From NCBI RefSeq assembly GCF_016862375.1, contig NZ_BOMV01000058.1, positions 1 through 46,630 on the forward strand: a stretch of 46,630 bases of DNA, written 5' to 3'. This DNA is from Paractinoplanes rishiriensis (GTDB taxonomy: Bacteria > Actinomycetota > Actinomycetes > Mycobacteriales > Micromonosporaceae). Of this stretch, positions 15,500 to 23,256 are shown piece after piece; position 1 is the first letter of the stretch, and the number at the start of each line of letters is the position of its first letter. Made by a program: the position numbers and the translations under genes. A model generated the notes under the pieces. That model was given only the letters and a program-made list of their open reading frames with translations. It did not search any database and was not told where the DNA came from.

Positions 15500-15862
15500 A
15501 TGGCGACGGTTGCGCTGACCGCTGAGAACTTCGACGAGGTCACCGGCAAGGACGGCATCGTCCTGGTGGACTTCTGGGCCAGCTGGTGCGGCCCGTGCGT
15601 CCGCTTCGCTCCGACATACGAGCGGTCCTCCGAGAAGCACCCGGAAATCACCTTCGGCAAGGTCGACACCGAGGCGGAGCAGGCACTGGCCGCGAAGTTC
15701 GACATTCGCTCGATCCCGACGATCATGGCCGTCCGCGACGGCGTCATCGTCTTCTCGCAGCCGGGGGCCCTGCCCGAGTCGGCGCTGGAAAACCTGATCG
15801 AGCAGGTGGAAAAGCTCGACATGGAGGACGTACGCAAGCAGCTCGCGGCGCACAGCCACTGA
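15500..15862 (+). CDS. trxA: Thioredoxin
   Basis: A 120-aa thioredoxin with WASWCGPC (redox Cys 30 and 33), the preceding ILVDF-type strand and the cis-Pro loop RSIPT. It reduces protein disulfides with thioredoxin reductase, which is not in the window. The ATG at 15500 has GGAG 7 nt upstream; the in-frame start 63 nt earlier adds no conserved sequence. The C-terminus is slightly longer than in E. coli TrxA. A strong terminator follows. Confidence 0.95.
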   Translation: MATVALTAENFDEVTGKDGIVLVDFWASWCGPCVRFAPTYERSSEKHPEITFGKVDTEAEQALAAKFDIRSIPTIMAVRDGVIVFSQPGALPESALENLIEQVEKLDMEDVRKQLAAHSH

Positions 15863-15878
15863 GTTCGGCGGCGACGTT

Positions 15879-15917
15879 CGGCCCGCGGACCCTCCCCGGT
15901 CCGCGGGCCGTTTCTTT
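15879..15917 (+). terminator. Rho-independent terminator of trxA
   Basis: A 13-bp perfect stem, CGGCCCGCGGACC (15879-15891) with GGTCCGCGGGCCG (15898-15910), a six-base loop and the tail TTTCTTT. It is the clearest intrinsic terminator in the window and separates trxA from the SOS-box gene. Confidence 0.9.
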
Positions 15918-15967
15918 GCTCGACACGCCGGCCCGCCGACACGCCCGCGGGCGACTGGACAACGAGA

Positions 15968-15983
15968 TCGAACATGTGTTCGA
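15968..15983. promoter_or_regulatory. LexA (SOS) box
   Basis: TCGAAC-ATGT-GTTCGA, a perfect 6+4+6 palindrome equal to the actinobacterial SOS box core. Its right edge is 8 bp before the ATG of the radical SAM gene, so LexA would cover the promoter and initiation region. Confidence 0.9.
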
Positions 15984-15991
15984 ATCTCGCC

Positions 15992-17923
15992 ATGCGATGG
16001 TCCAACCTGTCGGCTTCTCACGGCGGCGACCCGCTCCCTGACAGGGCGGCGCCGGCGGCTCCACCCCTGCCGCTGGCGCTGCCCGGGGCGACCGTCCGCA
16101 CGTTCGACACCCCGGGCTTCGCCGGCATGACCTTCTACGAGATCCAGGCGAAAAGCCTGATCAACCGCGTGCCCGGTCAGTCGCGTGTTCCGTTCGAGTG
16201 GACCGTCAACCCCTATCGAGGGTGTTCGCACGCCTGCTCCTACTGCCTGGCCGGTGACACGCCGATCCTGATGGCCGACGGCACCACCCGCCCCCTGGCC
16301 GACCTCCGCCCCGGCGACGCCATCATGGGCACCATGGGCGCCGGTCCCTGCCGGCGATACGTCCCCACCACCGTGCTCGACCAATGGACCACGTCGAAAC
16401 CGGCGTTCCGGGTGACCCTGGCCGACGGCACCCGCCTGGTCGCCAGCGGCGATCACCGGTTCCTCACCGACCGCGGCTGGCGGCACGTCAGCCCGGCCGA
16501 GCCGCACCTGCCGGCCCTGGCCGTCGGCGACCTGATGTTCGGCGTCGGCCACTTCGCCGAGCCGCCCAAGGAGACCCCCGACTATCAGGCCGGCTTCCTC
16601 TGCGGGCTCATCCGTGGCGACGCCTCACTGGCCGACGGGTCGAGCCGTGAGGGCGACGCCTGGATCCGCGCCGACGGCTACCTCGAGGACCTCCCGCTGC
16701 ACGAGGCGCTGCGCTGGCCCGAGCAGCCGTCCGGCGGGTGGTACCGCGGTTTCCTGGCCGGCGCGTTCGGCGCCACCGGCCGCAGCGACCGCCTGGCCAT
16801 CTCGTTCACCAGCGGCGACCAGCTGTTCCTCAGCCGGGTCACCGACGCGCTCACCCGGCTCGGACTGCCCAGCCGGGCGCCCGTCCGCACCCGGCCCGGC
16901 ATCAGCGGCAGCGTCGAGATCGACCGCGACCTGTGGGCCGCGCTGCGCTTCCGCCACCTCACCGGCATCGACGGCGCCCCGCTGGACGCCTCGGGTGTCG
17001 GCGTCCGCAGCAGTCGCGAGTTGGCCGTCGCCGACATCGAGGAACTCGGTCTGACCCTGCCGCTGTTCGACATCAGCACCGGCACCGGCGACTTCATCGC
17101 CGACGGCGTGGTCAGCCACAACTGCTTCGCCCGGCCCACCCACCGCTATCTCGACCTCGACACCGGCCACGACTTCGACACCAAGATCGTGGTCAAGGTC
17201 AACGCGGGCGAGCTGATCCGCCGCGAACTCGCCGCGCCCCGCTGGTCCGGCGCCCCGATCGCGATGGGCACCAATGTCGACGTCTACCAGCGCGCCGAGG
17301 GCCGCTACCGGCTGATGCCCGAGATCCTGGCCGCCCTGCGCGACCGCGCCAACCCGTTCTCGATCCTCACCAAGGGCACGCTGATCCTGCGCGACCTCGA
17401 CCTGCTGCGCCAGGCCGCCGAGGTCACCCACGTCGGGCTTGCGGTCTCGATCGGCTTCCTCGACCAGACCGTCTGGCGCTCGGTCGAGTCGGGCGCGCCC
17501 AGCCCTCAGCGCCGCCTCGACGTGGTCCGCCGGCTGACCGACGCCGGCTTCCCGGTGGCCGTGCTGATCGCGCCGATCCTGCCCGGCCTCACCGACACGG
17601 CCGAGTCGATCGACGAGACCGTCGCCGCCATAGCTGCCGCCGGCGCCACCAGCGTCACGCCCATCCCGCTCCACCTGCGCCCGGGTGCCCGCGAGTGGTA
17701 TGCGGCCTGGCTCACCCGCACGCACCCGCAGTTGGCGCCGCGCTACCGGGAGCTGTACGGCAACGGCTCCTACGCGCCGCAGACCTACCAGGACGAGATA
17801 GGCGCCCGGGTCCGCATGGCAGCCCGCCGACACGGCCTCCACCGCCCCGACCCGGTCCAGGCCCGAACGGTCAACCCAGACCCCACGCCCCAGCCGACGA
17901 CACGACAGCTGACCCTGCTGTAA
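15992..17923 (+). CDS. Rv2578c-family radical SAM protein interrupted by an intein
   Basis: A 643-aa precursor. The host protein (residues 1-84 and 378-643) belongs to the Rv2578c/SplB-like radical SAM family: MRWSNLSAS start, DTPGFAGMTFYEI, NPYRGCSHACSY, then FARPTHRYLDL, GTNVDVYQ and ILTKGTL. These proteins are related to spore photoproduct lyase and to other DNA-photoproduct or methylthio-type enzymes; the substrate here is unknown. The CxxxCxxC motif (Cys 78, Cys 82 and the splice-junction Cys) is cut by an intein, so the 4Fe-4S cluster can only form after splicing to about 350 aa. I chose the ATG at 15992 because it gives the conserved MRW start; an ATG at 15974 lies inside the SOS box. 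DNA-damage induction is inferred from that box. Confidence 0.92.
   Translation: MRWSNLSASHGGDPLPDRAAPAAPPLPLALPGATVRTFDTPGFAGMTFYEIQAKSLINRVPGQSRVPFEWTVNPYRGCSHACSYCLAGDTPILMADGTTRPLADLRPGDAIMGTMGAGPCRRYVPTTVLDQWTTSKPAFRVTLADGTRLVASGDHRFLTDRGWRHVSPAEPHLPALAVGDLMFGVGHFAEPPKETPDYQAGFLCGLIRGDASLADGSSREGDAWIRADGYLEDLPLHEALRWPEQPSGGWYRGFLAGAFGATGRSDRLAISFTSGDQLFLSRVTDALTRLGLPSRAPVRTRPGISGSVEIDRDLWAALRFRHLTGIDGAPLDASGVGVRSSRELAVADIEELGLTLPLFDISTGTGDFIADGVVSHNCFARPTHRYLDLDTGHDFDTKIVVKVNAGELIRRELAAPRWSGAPIAMGTNVDVYQRAEGRYRLMPEILAALRDRANPFSILTKGTLILRDLDLLRQAAEVTHVGLAVSIGFLDQTVWRSVESGAPSPQRRLDVVRRLTDAGFPVAVLIAPILPGLTDTAESIDETVAAIAAAGATSVTPIPLHLRPGAREWYAAWLTRTHPQLAPRYRELYGNGSYAPQTYQDEIGARVRMAARRHGLHRPDPVQARTVNPDPTPQPTTRQLTLL
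16244..17122 (+). mobile_element. Intein with degenerate LAGLIDADG endonuclease domain
   Basis: 293 codons. It starts with Cys (CLAGDTPILMADG, block A), has GDHRFL (block B) and ends LFDISTGTGDFIADGVVSHN (blocks F and G, terminal His-Asn), followed by Cys+1. All class-1 splicing residues are present. Between them lie two LAGLIDADG-like helices: FLCGLIRGDA, which keeps the catalytic Asp, and FLAGAFGATG, where the expected D-x-(D/E) has become G-x-T. The endonuclease is therefore probably dead on one half, while splicing should still work. Confidence 0.9.
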
Positions 17924-18568
17924 AAAGCCGCACCTCCGCCCGCTCCCGCCCTTCCCCGCCCCTCCGCTATCCGACGGATCTCCCCTGCCCGGCCGCCCCA
18001 GAGCGACCGCGCCCGGCCGCTTCCGTCCAACCGCCCCTACCCCCACCCTTCCGACGACCGCTCCTAGCCCGACCGCCTCCCCACCGCTCGGCTTCTCCGG
18101 ACCAACCTCCCTTCCGCTTGCCTCTGCTCCCCGACCACTCGCCCCTCCCGACTGACCACGCCCTGGAGCACCTCGGTCTCGCGCTGGCTGAGTGCCTCGG
18201 AGATCAGGATCGCGTCGGGGTTGGTGCGGGCGCGGCCGGCAGTGCCGAGCCTGGAGCTGGCGGCATTCGCTCCGGCCCACCGGCGGCGAGCCGGTCCGCC
18301 GGCTGACCCCGGCCCGCACACCTGACCGACCGCTCCCACCTGACCGACCGCTCCCACCTGACCGACCGCTCCCACCGGAGCGCCGCGCGCCGTGGCACCG
18401 CGTCCGTCGCCAGGCCGGGCGCCGACGGCTGGGCTACCCACTCACTCACCGATGCACGGCGGCCGTTGGGCCGTGGCCCCGATCGGCCCAACCCCAAGTG
18501 AACTGTCCATCAGCCGAACCCGGCCGACGATCGGCTGTGACCAACGGATCAGTGCGAGAAAGGAGGCC
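17924..18568. other. Gene-poor pyrimidine-rich spacer
   Basis: 645 bp without a supported gene. The first 220 bp of the plus strand are strongly C/T-rich. It contains three exact copies of an 18-bp unit (18321-18374) and, on the minus strand at 18151-18222, a short stretch resembling the LuxR/NarL HTH entry motif. This may be the decayed remains of a regulator gene. Confidence 0.4.
18321..18374. repeat. 18-bp tandem repeat, three perfect copies
   Basis: Unit CCTGACCGACCGCTCCCA at 18321-18338, 18339-18356 and 18357-18374, all identical, in the intergenic spacer. No protein role is evident. Confidence 0.9.
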
Positions 18569-18994
18569 GTGACTACAGTCGATGACATGAGGAGCGCACA
18601 GCAGATCCTGGCGGAGGCCAACGTCATCGCCGTGGTCGGCGCGTCTCGGGATCCGATGAAGCCGTCGCACACCGTTCCGCTCCAGATGCTTCGGCACGGG
18701 TGGCGCATCATTCCGGTGAACCCGTTTGTGGACGAGATCTTCGGGGTGCGGACGGTGCCGTCGCTCGCTGCGATCGACGGGCCGGTGGACATGGTCAACG
18801 TGTTCCGGCCGGCGCGCGACGCGGTTGAGGTGGTTCGGCAGGCGGTTGCGATCAAGGCACCGGCGGTGTGGCTGCAGAGCGGCATCGTGTCGGCCGAGGC
18901 TCGGCGGATCGCCGAGGAAGCGGGGATCGACTACGTCGAAGACCGTTGCCTCGCGGTCGAACGGGCTTCTGGGCAGCTCAGCAAGCTGGCCTGA
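18569..18994 (+). CDS. CoA-binding domain protein (YccU type)
   Basis: A 141-aa Rossmann-fold protein of the CoA_binding family (like YccU). The nucleotide loop is VIAVVGASRDPMKPSHTV, followed by GWRIIPVNP, DMVNVFRPA, AVWLQSGIVS and a C-terminal Cys in EDRCLAVE. These proteins bind CoA or a related nucleotide; the role is not established. The GTG at 18569 is preceded by AAGGAGG, the strongest ribosome site nearby, so the upstream part of the frame is not coding. Gene stands alone. Confidence 0.9.
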   Translation: MTTVDDMRSAQQILAEANVIAVVGASRDPMKPSHTVPLQMLRHGWRIIPVNPFVDEIFGVRTVPSLAAIDGPVDMVNVFRPARDAVEVVRQAVAIKAPAVWLQSGIVSAEARRIAEEAGIDYVEDRCLAVERASGQLSKLA

Positions 18995-19112
18995 TCGTGT
19001 GAATTCGGCGCTTATCGCTGCGGTCGGCGTCGCAATCCATGGACACGTGCGGCTATCGCGGCCTCCGCTTCCCCTCGGCGAGTACGGTGCCCCGGGGAAC
19101 TAGGAGGACCTG

Positions 19113-19748
19113 ATGACTTATCCGACGTCCGGTGGCACGCCGGATCCATATCAGCAACAGCAGCCCGGCTACGGGCAGCCGTACGACCCGACGCAGCCGT
19201 ACACGCCGGACCAGCCGGCCAGCGGGCAGCCGTCCTACGGCCAGCCGCCCACCAGCGGCCAACCGTCGACTTACGGCCAGCCGCCCACCAGCGGCCAACC
19301 CTCGCCGTTCGACCAGTCGTCGCCATACGGGCCGCCGGCCGGACTAAAGCAGCCCGACGGCTACGGTCAACAGCCCGGCTACGGGCAGCAGCCGGGCTAC
19401 GGACAGCAGCCCGGCTATGGGCAGCCCGGCTACGGCCAGCCCGGCTATGGGCAGCCGCCCTACGGGGCGGGGCCGTACGGCCAGCCCTACGTGCCCGTGG
19501 TGGCCACGACCAACACGATGGCGATCCTGGCCCTCGTGTTCGCGTTTGTCTTCCCGCCGGCCGGCATCGTGATGGGCCACGTGTCCAAGAAACAGATCCG
19601 GCAGACCGGTGAGCAGGGCGAGGGCCTGGCCACTGCCGGTCTGTGGGTCGGCTACATCTACACGTCGCTGTTGGTGCTGGTCTGCGTCTTCTATATCGTG
19701 CTGTTCGCCGTCATCGGCTCGACAGCCGGCAACAGCTCCACGTTCTGA
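19113..19748 (+). CDS. DUF4190 membrane protein with Gln/Pro/Tyr-rich N-terminal arm
   Basis: A 211-aa protein. Residues 1-130 are low-complexity, with YGQPPTSGQPS repeats (about 41-64) and PGYGQQ/PGYGQ repeats (about 82-117). Two membrane helices follow (about 133-155 and 172-202), in the DUF4190 pattern MAILALVFAFVFPPAGIVMGHVSKKQI and a second hydrophobic helix. Function is unknown; the Tyr/Gln-rich arm looks like a prion-like disordered region. The ATG is preceded by AGGAGG. A second protein of the same plan is at 20809. Confidence 0.88.
   Translation: MTYPTSGGTPDPYQQQQPGYGQPYDPTQPYTPDQPASGQPSYGQPPTSGQPSTYGQPPTSGQPSPFDQSSPYGPPAGLKQPDGYGQQPGYGQQPGYGQQPGYGQPGYGQPGYGQPPYGAGPYGQPYVPVVATTNTMAILALVFAFVFPPAGIVMGHVSKKQIRQTGEQGEGLATAGLWVGYIYTSLLVLVCVFYIVLFAVIGSTAGNSSTF
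19356..19463 (+). repeat. Coding tandem repeats (PGYGQQ / PGYGQ)
   Basis: Near-exact 15- to 18-bp repeats coding for DGYGQQ, PGYGQQ, PGYGQQ, PGYGQ, PGYGQ, PGYGQ and PPYG. Copy number is likely to vary between strains. Confidence 0.85.
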
Positions 19749-19757
19749 TCCGGGCGC

Positions 19758-19788
19758 CGGGCCGGCCCCGCGAACGGTGGCCGGCCCG
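19758..19788. terminator. Bidirectional hairpin between convergent genes
   Basis: CGGGCCGGCC (19758-19767) pairs with GGCCGGCCCG (19779-19788), a 10-bp stem with an 11-nt loop, between the stops at 19748 and 19794. No T-tract. Confidence 0.5.
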
Positions 19789-19793
19789 ATCGC

Positions 19794-20690
19794 TCAGCGG
19801 AACTCTGCCTCGCGCACGCTGTTGCCGCCGTCGACGACCAGCATCTGGCCGGTGATGTAGGAGGCGGCCGGGGAGCACAGGAAGGCGATCGCGGCCGCTA
19901 CCTCGTCGGGGGCGCCGGGACGCCCTATCGGCGTGCCCAGACCCTGCTTGATCTCGGTCACCGTGGAGGCGGCCGTGTAGATCGTGCCCGGAGCCACGCA
20001 GTTCACGTTCACGCCGTCGGCCACCAGTTCCATGGCGAGGGCGCGAGTCAGGCCGACCACGCCGGCCTTCGCGGCCGCGTACGCCGCCTCGGTCGGCAGG
20101 GCGTTGACCGGGCCGGCGGTGGCTGCCAGGTTGACGATCCGGCCCCAGCCGCGTTCGGCCATCGCGCCCTGGAAGGCACGGCTGCACAGGAACGCGGTGC
20201 CCAGGTTCCGGTCGATCTCCGACTTCCACTCGTCGTAGGTCAACTGGGCCACCGGGCGGAGCACCTCGGGGCTGGCCCGGCTCGCCAGGCCCGCATTGTT
20301 GACCAGCACCTCGACGTCACCCAGCTGGTCGGTGATCGCGTCAGCGAGCGCGCCCACCTCGGCCTCGTCGGTCAGATCGGCGACAAAGCCGGTCACACCG
20401 AGTTCGGCAGCCCGGTCGTGGATGCGCCGGGTGGTCGAGACGATCGCCACCCGGGCGCCCAGGTCGCGCAGCCGGCGGGCCGTCGCGTACCCGATGCCGT
20501 CCGGACTGCCCGCGCCCGTGACCAGCGCAACCTTGCCATCCAAGCGCAAGGTGACGGGCGCTTCGCCCGGCGCGGAGTCCGGGTCGACCGGCATGTCCGG
20601 CAACGTGGTACGCGGCCGGCGCCCGGCCGCGGGGCGGGTGGCGTCACGCCGGGAACGGCTGCCGCTGGAGGAGCGGGCGTCGAAGACCAT
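19794..20690 (-). CDS. Short-chain dehydrogenase/reductase
   Basis: A 298-aa SDR, with an NAD(P)-binding TGAGSPDGIG loop (TGxxxGxG type), DLTDEAEV, NNAGLAS and the active-site YAAAK. The catalytic Ser expected about 13 residues before the Tyr is not present: the strand reads NLAATAG, so the position is Ala or, with one gap, Thr. About 40 residues of Arg/Ser-rich sequence precede the Rossmann fold and are not typical. I placed the start at ATG 20690 (AGGAT upstream); ATG 20594, which removes most of this arm, is equally possible. The substrate is unknown. Confidence 0.88.
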   Translation of the reverse strand: MVFDARSSSGSRSRRDATRPAAGRRPRTTLPDMPVDPDSAPGEAPVTLRLDGKVALVTGAGSPDGIGYATARRLRDLGARVAIVSTTRRIHDRAAELGVTGFVADLTDEAEVGALADAITDQLGDVEVLVNNAGLASRASPEVLRPVAQLTYDEWKSEIDRNLGTAFLCSRAFQGAMAERGWGRIVNLAATAGPVNALPTEAAYAAAKAGVVGLTRALAMELVADGVNVNCVAPGTIYTAASTVTEIKQGLGTPIGRPGAPDEVAAAIAFLCSPAASYITGQMLVVDGGNSVREAEFR

Positions 20691-20808
20691 GCGGCGATCC
20701 TGCCGCTTCCCGTGGGCCAGGGCAAACATCGCACCGATCGTGGCGCACTCAAGGGAGGTAGGAGGGGCCGATTACAGTGACGTCCGCAGACATGTCGAGG
20801 AGGCCGAG

Positions 20809-21414
20809 ATGACTTACCCCTACCAACCCGGCCCACCCGACCCGACGCCGCCGCCGACCGACCCGCCGGTCCAGCCTTATCAGCCGCCGTCAGCGTCGCC
20901 GTCGCCCTATCAGCCGCCGACGGCCTACCTGCCGCCCACCGAATACCAACAGCAGCCCGGCTACCAGTCGCCGGCCGATTACCAGCAGTCGGGCTACCAG
21001 CCGCCGGCCGAATACCAGCAGCAACCGGGCTACCAGCCGCCGTCGGAGTTCCAGCCGCCGGCAGAGTTCCAGGCGCCGTCGGCCTACCAGGCGCCGACCT
21101 ATCAGTACCCGCCGCCGACCATGTACCCGCCGTACGGCTACCCGGTGACCAAGCCCACCGAGGGCATGGCGATCGCCTCGCTCGTGGTCTCCTGCGCCGC
21201 GGTGCTCGGCATGTGCGGGTACGGCCTCGGCGGCATCATCGGCGTGGTCGGCGCCATCCTCGGTCACGTCGCCCGCGGCCGGATCAGCCGCAACGGCTCC
21301 CAGGGCGCCGGCATGGCGCTGGCCGGCATCATCGTCGGCTGGGTGATGTTCGCGATCACCGTGATCATCATCGTCGGCCTGATCGTTGCGATCGCCAACG
21401 ACGCCGGTTCCTAA
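20809..21414 (+). CDS. DUF4190 membrane protein with Pro/Gln/Tyr-rich N-terminal arm
   Basis: A 201-aa protein of the same plan as the one at 19113. Residues about 1-110 are Pro/Gln/Tyr-rich with degenerate YQPP, EYQQQPGYQ and EFQ repeats; two hydrophobic helices follow (about 122-148 and 165-195), with GHVARGRISRNGSQGAGMALAG between them. The ATG has GAGGAGG upstream, a strong ribosome site. Its arm differs in sequence from the first copy but not in composition, so they may be distant paralogues. Function unknown. Convergent, with 4-bp overlap, to the lipoprotein gene. Confidence 0.88.
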   Translation: MTYPYQPGPPDPTPPPTDPPVQPYQPPSASPSPYQPPTAYLPPTEYQQQPGYQSPADYQQSGYQPPAEYQQQPGYQPPSEFQPPAEFQAPSAYQAPTYQYPPPTMYPPYGYPVTKPTEGMAIASLVVSCAAVLGMCGYGLGGIIGVVGAILGHVARGRISRNGSQGAGMALAGIIVGWVMFAITVIIIVGLIVAIANDAGS

Positions 21415-22031
21415 GCGCGGGGCGGGAGCGACAGCGGACGGGCCGGCGCCTGCGGCACGAAGATCAGCGGCGCGTCGGCTCCGTAGCGTCCGAGCAGTTC
21501 CTGCCGGGCCTTGTCGACGTCGTCCGTGCCGATCTCGACCCCGGACCCGTCGTGCCGGGCGCCGACACTGACGATGTGCAGGCCACGGTGCGACCAGAAG
21601 GCCAACTCGGCGATCACCCGGTCGTGCCAGGCGTCCAGGGCCTCGGCCGAGTGGCGGGCATTCCGGACAACAATGCAAGAGCTTTCGGCCGTACGCCGAA
21701 CAAAGTCGTCGAACGCCTCAGCCGGCACCCGGTACACGATCGCCCGGACGCGTTCCTGATCGACCTCGATCCCGGCGAAGCTCTCCGCGAACTCCGCCCG
21801 CCCGGCCCGCTCGATCCGCTCCATGGCCGCCGCCAACTCCACCGGCGTGGTCGGCATCGTGTGACTGCCCACCGTCACACGCGCCGGAACCCGGGCGTTG
21901 CCACACCCGAGCGTGCTCCACCCGTCCTCCGGCCCGCCGGGCTCAGCCCGCGGGTCACCACAGCCCCCGCTCACGAGCGCCACCGCCCCCAGCAGGAGCC
22001 CCACGCCAACCCGAAATCGATCGCGGTACAA
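21411..22031 (-). CDS. Putative lipoprotein, unknown function
   Basis: A 206-aa protein with a short basic leader, hydrophobic stretch (VGVGLLLGAVALVS) and a lipobox-like GGC, then a Pro/Gly-rich linker and a mixed alpha/beta domain with LGCGNARVPARVTVGS and DRVIAELAFWSHRG. I do not recognise a family. Start: a TTG at 22031 has AGAGGGGG 7 nt upstream and gives a normal signal peptide; the upstream frame extension lacks support. Confidence 0.7.
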   Translation of the reverse strand: MYRDRFRVGVGLLLGAVALVSGGCGDPRAEPGGPEDGWSTLGCGNARVPARVTVGSHTMPTTPVELAAAMERIERAGRAEFAESFAGIEVDQERVRAIVYRVPAEAFDDFVRRTAESSCIVVRNARHSAEALDAWHDRVIAELAFWSHRGLHIVSVGARHDGSGVEIGTDDVDKARQELLGRYGADAPLIFVPQAPARPLSLPPRA

Positions 22032-22196
22032 CGCATTCCCCCTCTTTACCCGCCCCCGGCAGCCGCCGCCAACCGCCGCCCCCACCCAATAAACGACCGA
22101 ACCACCCCAAAACGGCACGCCGGACGATCGGGTGATGCGGGCGGGGTGGACGGCGCGAGCTGGTGGAGCAGGTGGCGCGACCGGGCGCGCGGCCGA

Positions 22197-23123
22197 TCAG
22201 TCGGCGAGGACCGGTGGTGGCGGGGCGGGGCGAGTGGCTCGGGCGGCGCCCAGGATCACCACCGCCACGCCGGCCAGGAGCAGGGCCAAACCGGGTAACG
22301 CTGCCGGGCGTGGGGTCTGGCCCAGCCACAGCCAGGCGAGGAGGGCGGCGCCCGGCACCTCGAGCAGGATCAGGACGCTGACGGTAGTGGCGGAGGTTCG
22401 GTGCAGGGCGTAGCTGAACATCGAGTGACCCAGTAACTGGGCGCCGGCCACCAGGGCCAGGATCGCCAGCCAGGTCTCGCCGTTGTAGCCGTGCAGGTCC
22501 ACGCCGGCGGTGAGGCATACCGCCAGCAGGACCACGGCGCACGTGCCGTAACAGATCCAGGTGTACGTCGTGGTGCTCAGCGCCGATCTTGCCTGCTCGC
22601 CCAGCGCGGTGTAGACGGCGGCGGCCACGGCGCCCAGCAGGGCCAGAACGTCGGCCAGGACCGCGTTGGCCGAGACGCCGATGTCGGCGCCGGTGGCCCA
22701 GGCGGCGCCCAGCACTGCCAGGGCGATGCCCAGCCAGCCGGCGGTGGACGGGCGACGGCCCTGGGCCGCGGCTATCAGGCCCTGCCAGACCGGCTGGGTG
22801 GCGACCAACGCGGTGGCGGTGGCGACCGAGCCCAACTGGACGCTGGGCATCCAGGTGGCGAAGTGAATCGCGAGCGCCAAGCCGGAAAGCACGCAAAAGG
22901 TCAAATTTCTTTTGGTCGCTCCGGTCAGTTCGGCGCGGCGGGGGCCGAGGGTGATCGGGGTCAGGGCCACGGCGGCCAGGCCGTTGCGCCAGAACGCTAT
23001 GGCCAGGGCGGGAGCGGCCGCGAACGCGATCAGCGGGGCCGACGACGAGACCGCGAGCACCGCGACGGTGAGCGCCAGGGCGGTCAGGAAACCAGGTTGT
23101 TGGCGAGGAGAGCCAGCATTCAT
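22197..23123 (-). CDS. EamA/DMT-family transporter
   Basis: A 308-aa protein with about ten hydrophobic segments in two internal EamA repeats: the first contains AFWRNGLAAVALTP and GLALAIHFATWMPSVQLGSVATAT, the second LGHSMFSYALHRTSATTVSVLILLEVPGAAL. Family members export small metabolites or amino acids; the substrate here is unknown. Start is ATG at 23123. The 134 bp before the divergent HAD gene probably hold both promoters. Confidence 0.92.
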   Translation of the reverse strand: MNAGSPRQQPGFLTALALTVAVLAVSSSAPLIAFAAAPALAIAFWRNGLAAVALTPITLGPRRAELTGATKRNLTFCVLSGLALAIHFATWMPSVQLGSVATATALVATQPVWQGLIAAAQGRRPSTAGWLGIALAVLGAAWATGADIGVSANAVLADVLALLGAVAAAVYTALGEQARSALSTTTYTWICYGTCAVVLLAVCLTAGVDLHGYNGETWLAILALVAGAQLLGHSMFSYALHRTSATTVSVLILLEVPGAALLAWLWLGQTPRPAALPGLALLLAGVAVVILGAARATRPAPPPPVLAD

Positions 23124-23256
23124 CCCCGGCCGTCGCTTCTTGCAGAGTCACACGTCACGTTCATGGGTGCCTATTGAACGGAAAGTAACGCGGTCGCTAC
23201 AGTCACCGAGTTCCCCGACCCTTTTGAACCACCCATGCCCGGGAGGCTGATTTACC

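Noticed and set aside
21857..21886. Inverted repeat GTGTGAC...GTCACAC as a second CRP site
   Set aside because: The spacing between TGTGA and TCACA is ten rather than six bases, and it lies inside the lipoprotein coding sequence.
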